Source: Bacillota bacterium (GTDB taxonomy: Bacteria > Bacillota > Clostridia > Lachnospirales > Lachnospiraceae). Taken from it: DNA of 33,709 nucleotides. Of the stretch, positions 31,150 to 33,709 are shown piece by piece. The position numbers and the translations under genes are program-made. Numbering within the stretch: position 1 is the first letter of the stretch; every line of letters starts with the position of its first letter. The notes beneath the pieces are model-generated. The model saw nothing but the letters and a program-made list of their open reading frames with translations, was not told where the DNA came from and did not search any database. The stretch covers positions 1-33,709 of the forward strand of contig JAEYQV010000115.1 in the NCBI GenBank assembly GCA_023409835.1, read 5' to 3'.

Positions 31150-33709
31150 CTATATTCTGTCCCTGATCTTCTTCTGAAGCTGATATAGCTTATTGATGGC
31201 ATCAATCGGAGTCAAGCGTGCGACATCGATGTCTCTTAACTCTGCGACGATATCCTCATTCCCGGATATGGAAAACAAGGAAAATTGCCCCATATCCTTC
31301 GATTTTTTATCCTTCCTGCCTGTCCTTGATGCGGGCTCCTCCGGAAAATGATCCAGCGATAATTCCTCCTGAATGAACTCCTCCTGAGTGGAGGTCTCCG
31401 GTGAAGATAGATTCTTTGCCTTTAAGGCAAGGTCATTCCCGGTAAGCTCTGTTACAATCTCAGTAGCCCGTCTTAAGACGCCGGCAGGTACGCCCGCCAG
31501 CTTCGCCACCTGAATACCGTAGCTCTTGTCTGCTCCGCCCTTGACAATTTTACGCAGGAATACGATATCCTCTCCCTGCTCCTTCACCGCGATACAATAG
31601 TTATTGACACCCTCCAGTCTTCCCTCGAGCTCAGTCAGCTCGTGATAATGGGTGGCAAATAAGGTCTTGGCTCCAAGCAGTGAAGAATTACTGATATGCT
31701 CAACCACTGCCCAGGCAATACTGAGTCCGTCAAAGGTGCTGGTTCCCCTGCCGATCTCATCGAGTATTAACAGGCTGTTCTTCGTGGCATTTCTTAATAT
31801 ATTAGCAACCTCGGTCATCTCCACCATGAAGGTACTTTGACCGCTGGCCAGGTCATCCGAGGCCCCAACACGGGTGAAGATACGGTCCACGATACCGATG
31901 GTTGCACTATCCGCCGGAACGTAGCTTCCGAGCTGTGCCATCAGAACAATCAGGGCAGATTGCCGCATATAAGTAGATTTACCCGCCATATTCGGACCGG
32001 TGATGATGGAAACCCGGTTATTCTTATTATCCAGTATAGTATCATTGGCAACGAACATATCATGGGAGATCATCTTCTCCACCACCGGATGCCTGCCGTT
32101 TTTGATCATAATAACGCCGTTGGTATTCATCTCCGGCTTCACATAATTATTCTGTTCTGCTACCAGTGCAAGGGAGGCATATACGTCTAGCTTGGCGATA
32201 GCTTTCGCGGTCTGCTGAATTCTCTTAATCTCAAAACCGATCCGATCCCTTAGTTCACAGAACAGATCATATTCCAGGGAAAAGAGCTTGTCCTCTGCCC
32301 CGAGAATAACATCCTCCAGCTCCTTAAGCTCCGGAGTGGTATAACGCTCCGCATTGGCAAGAGTCTGCTTACGAATCCAATTTGAAGGCACCAGGTTCTG
32401 ATAGGAGTTCGTTACCTCGAGATAATAGCCGAAGACCCTGTTATAGCGGATTCTAAGATTCTTAATGCCCGTAGCATCCCGCTCTCTGGTCTCCAGATCC
32501 ATTAACCAGTCCTTGCCCTCCGTCTTAGCCTTCCTTAATCGGTCAACCTCTTCATGAAAGCCTTCCCGTATGATTCCGCCCTCCTTAACGGTCAGAGGTG
32601 GTTCTTCGGCGATGGAGCTGCTGATCAGCTGATAGATATCCTCTAAGACGTCAAGCTCCTCATATACCTCCTGCAACAGTCCGGAAGGTCCGGGCTCCTC
32701 CCGGACGGTGTTCTTCTTACTGCAGCCAGCTTCCGTACCGGAAGCAATGGAAGTAGTATCGTTATCACTGCTGAAGCTCTTCAGCAGGAATTTTATATGG
32801 GGAAGCATGGACAGGGAGGAGCTGAAGGCAATCAAATCCCGGGGATTCGCACTCTTGTAGCTGATTTTGCTAACCAGACGCTCCAGATCATAGATCGGAT
32901 TTAGGTACTCGCGGAGCTCCTCCCGTGTAATCATATTCTCTTTCAGCTGGCCCACTGCCGCCAGCCGTTCATTGATCAGGTCATAATCAATCAGGGGTTG
33001 TTCCATATAGCTGCGAAGCAGTCTTGCACCCATTGCGGTCTTCGTTTTATCGAGTACCCATAGCAGGGAGCCCTTCTTCTGCTTCTCGCGGATGGTTTCC
33101 GTCAGCTCCAGATTTCGTATGGTGGAGCTGTCCAGAAGCATATATTTTTCATAGGTATAGGGAGTCAGCTTCGTAATATGGGACAGGGAATTCTTCTGGG
33201 TCTCCTTTAAAAACTGCATGATACATCCTGCAGCTATTATACCGATGGTATAATCCTTTAACCCAATACCCTCCAGGGCACCGACATGAAACTGCTCCTT
33301 CAATGCACGGATACATAGCTCGTCATCAAAATACCAGGGTTCCAGTGGGGATAAGGCCAGATTATTGATACTTTTTAAGGCATCGATATCAATACCTGAG
33401 ACAAAAAAGGTATCATTACAGATAATTTCAGAGGGGGACCATTTATATATCTCATCCATCAGCTTACGTTCATTGTCAACCTCAGTAACAAAATAATCTC
33501 CGGTTGTAACATCAACAACGGAGATACCGTAAGCATTGGTAGTATGTACAACTGCCATCAGGTAATTATTTCTGGTCTCATCCATCACTTGTGTATTTAA
33601 ATTGGTGCCCGGAGTGACAATCCGGATTACCTCCCGTTTCACGATACCCTTAGCCATCTTAGGGTCCTCCACCTGCTCACAGATGGCTACCCGGTAACCT
33701 TTGCTGACC
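31150..33709 (-). CDS. mutS: DNA mismatch repair protein MutS, 5' end outside the window
   Basis: The frame is open to the window edge (852 residues present). The first visible residues, VSKGYRVAICEQVEDPK, are the inside of the N-terminal mismatch-recognition domain, so roughly 80-90 residues are missing and the GTG at 33672 is not the true start. Later domains are connector, lever and clamp, then the ABC-type ATPase with GPNMAGKSTYMRQ (Walker A) and LLILDEIGRGTSTFDG (Walker B), and the C-terminal helix-turn-helix. QFSLF near the C-terminus resembles a sliding-clamp binding motif. The lever domain has a roughly 30-residue polar insert (SDNDTTSIASGTEAG...). It is the first of the mutS-mutL-miaA-ynbB group. 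Confidence 0.96.
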   Translation of the reverse strand, partial: VSKGYRVAICEQVEDPKMAKGIVKREVIRIVTPGTNLNTQVMDETRNNYLMAVVHTTNAYGISVVDVTTGDYFVTEVDNERKLMDEIYKWSPSEIICNDTFFVSGIDIDALKSINNLALSPLEPWYFDDELCIRALKEQFHVGALEGIGLKDYTIGIIAAGCIMQFLKETQKNSLSHITKLTPYTYEKYMLLDSSTIRNLELTETIREKQKKGSLLWVLDKTKTAMGARLLRSYMEQPLIDYDLINERLAAVGQLKENMITREELREYLNPIYDLERLVSKISYKSANPRDLIAFSSSLSMLPHIKFLLKSFSSDNDTTSIASGTEAGCSKKNTVREEPGPSGLLQEVYEELDVLEDIYQLISSSIAEEPPLTVKEGGIIREGFHEEVDRLRKAKTEGKDWLMDLETRERDATGIKNLRIRYNRVFGYYLEVTNSYQNLVPSNWIRKQTLANAERYTTPELKELEDVILGAEDKLFSLEYDLFCELRDRIGFEIKRIQQTAKAIAKLDVYASLALVAEQNNYVKPEMNTNGVIMIKNGRHPVVEKMISHDMFVANDTILDNKNNRVSIITGPNMAGKSTYMRQSALIVLMAQLGSYVPADSATIGIVDRIFTRVGASDDLASGQSTFMVEMTEVANILRNATKNSLLILDEIGRGTSTFDGLSIAWAVVEHISNSSLLGAKTLFATHYHELTELEGRLEGVNNYCIAVKEQGEDIVFLRKIVKGGADKSYGIQVAKLAGVPAGVLRRATEIVTELTGNDLALKAKNLSSPETSTQEEFIQEELSLDHFPEEPASRTGRKDKKSKDMGQFSLFSISGNEDIVAELRDIDVARLTPIDAINKLYQLQKKIRDRI

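Noticed and set aside
33672..33709. GTG at 33672 as the start of mutS
   Set aside because: Conserved MutS sequence continues upstream to the window edge, so the true start is outside. There is no sign of a frameshift.

Overview
The window is a dense block of bacterial housekeeping genes. All but one are on the minus strand, so transcription runs from high to low coordinates. Gene content and order (mutS-mutL-miaA-ynbB; DUF4321-radC-mreBCD-mrdA-minCDE-rodA-mgsA; ylmE-sepF-ylmH-divIVA-lspA-rluD), strong GGAGG ribosome sites, several TTG starts and AT-rich spacers point to a low-GC anaerobic Firmicute. The best guess is a clostridium of the Lachnospiraceae type. This rests on family recognition, not on a database search.

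Layout from high to low coordinates. (1) 33709-27617: mismatch repair and tRNA modification, with mutS (5' end cut by the window edge), mutL, miaA and a YnbB-type PLP enzyme. (2) 26066-14832: a long cell-shape and wall cluster with DUF4321, radC, mreB, mreC, mreD, a very large PBP2 (mrdA), minC, minD, minE, rodA, mgsA and a lipoprotein D-Ala-D-Ala carboxypeptidase. (3) 14560-13856: a small P-loop protein with its own promoter, facing a single plus-strand DUF378 membrane protein; one two-way terminator sits between them. (4) 13585-4949: a division cluster with a HlyD-like membrane protein, ylmE/yggS, sepF, ylmH, divIVA, aroB, lspA, rluD and an AAA ATPase/DUF4143 protein. (5) 4727-10: an orphan BlaI-type repressor with a palindrome-rich promoter, then an Lhr-type helicase with its own promoter.

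The genes fit together functionally. MreBCD, PBP2 and RodA form the elongasome; MinCDE and DivIVA place the septum; SepF anchors FtsZ; LspA matures lipoproteins such as the carboxypeptidase found here; the carboxypeptidase trims peptidoglycan.

I see no tRNA, rRNA, CRISPR array, transposase, prophage or known defence island, and no clearly new multi-gene system. The parts most worth a second look are: a 25-bp tandem repeat with evenly spaced micro-ORFs in the divIVA leader; the BlaI operators, with a near-match 10 kb away; the 14-residue repeat linker of MutL next to a clamp-like motif; the extra ~230-residue segment in PBP2; the transporter-less HlyD-like protein in the division cluster; and the AAA/DUF4143 protein whose nuclease-like motif has His where Lys is expected.
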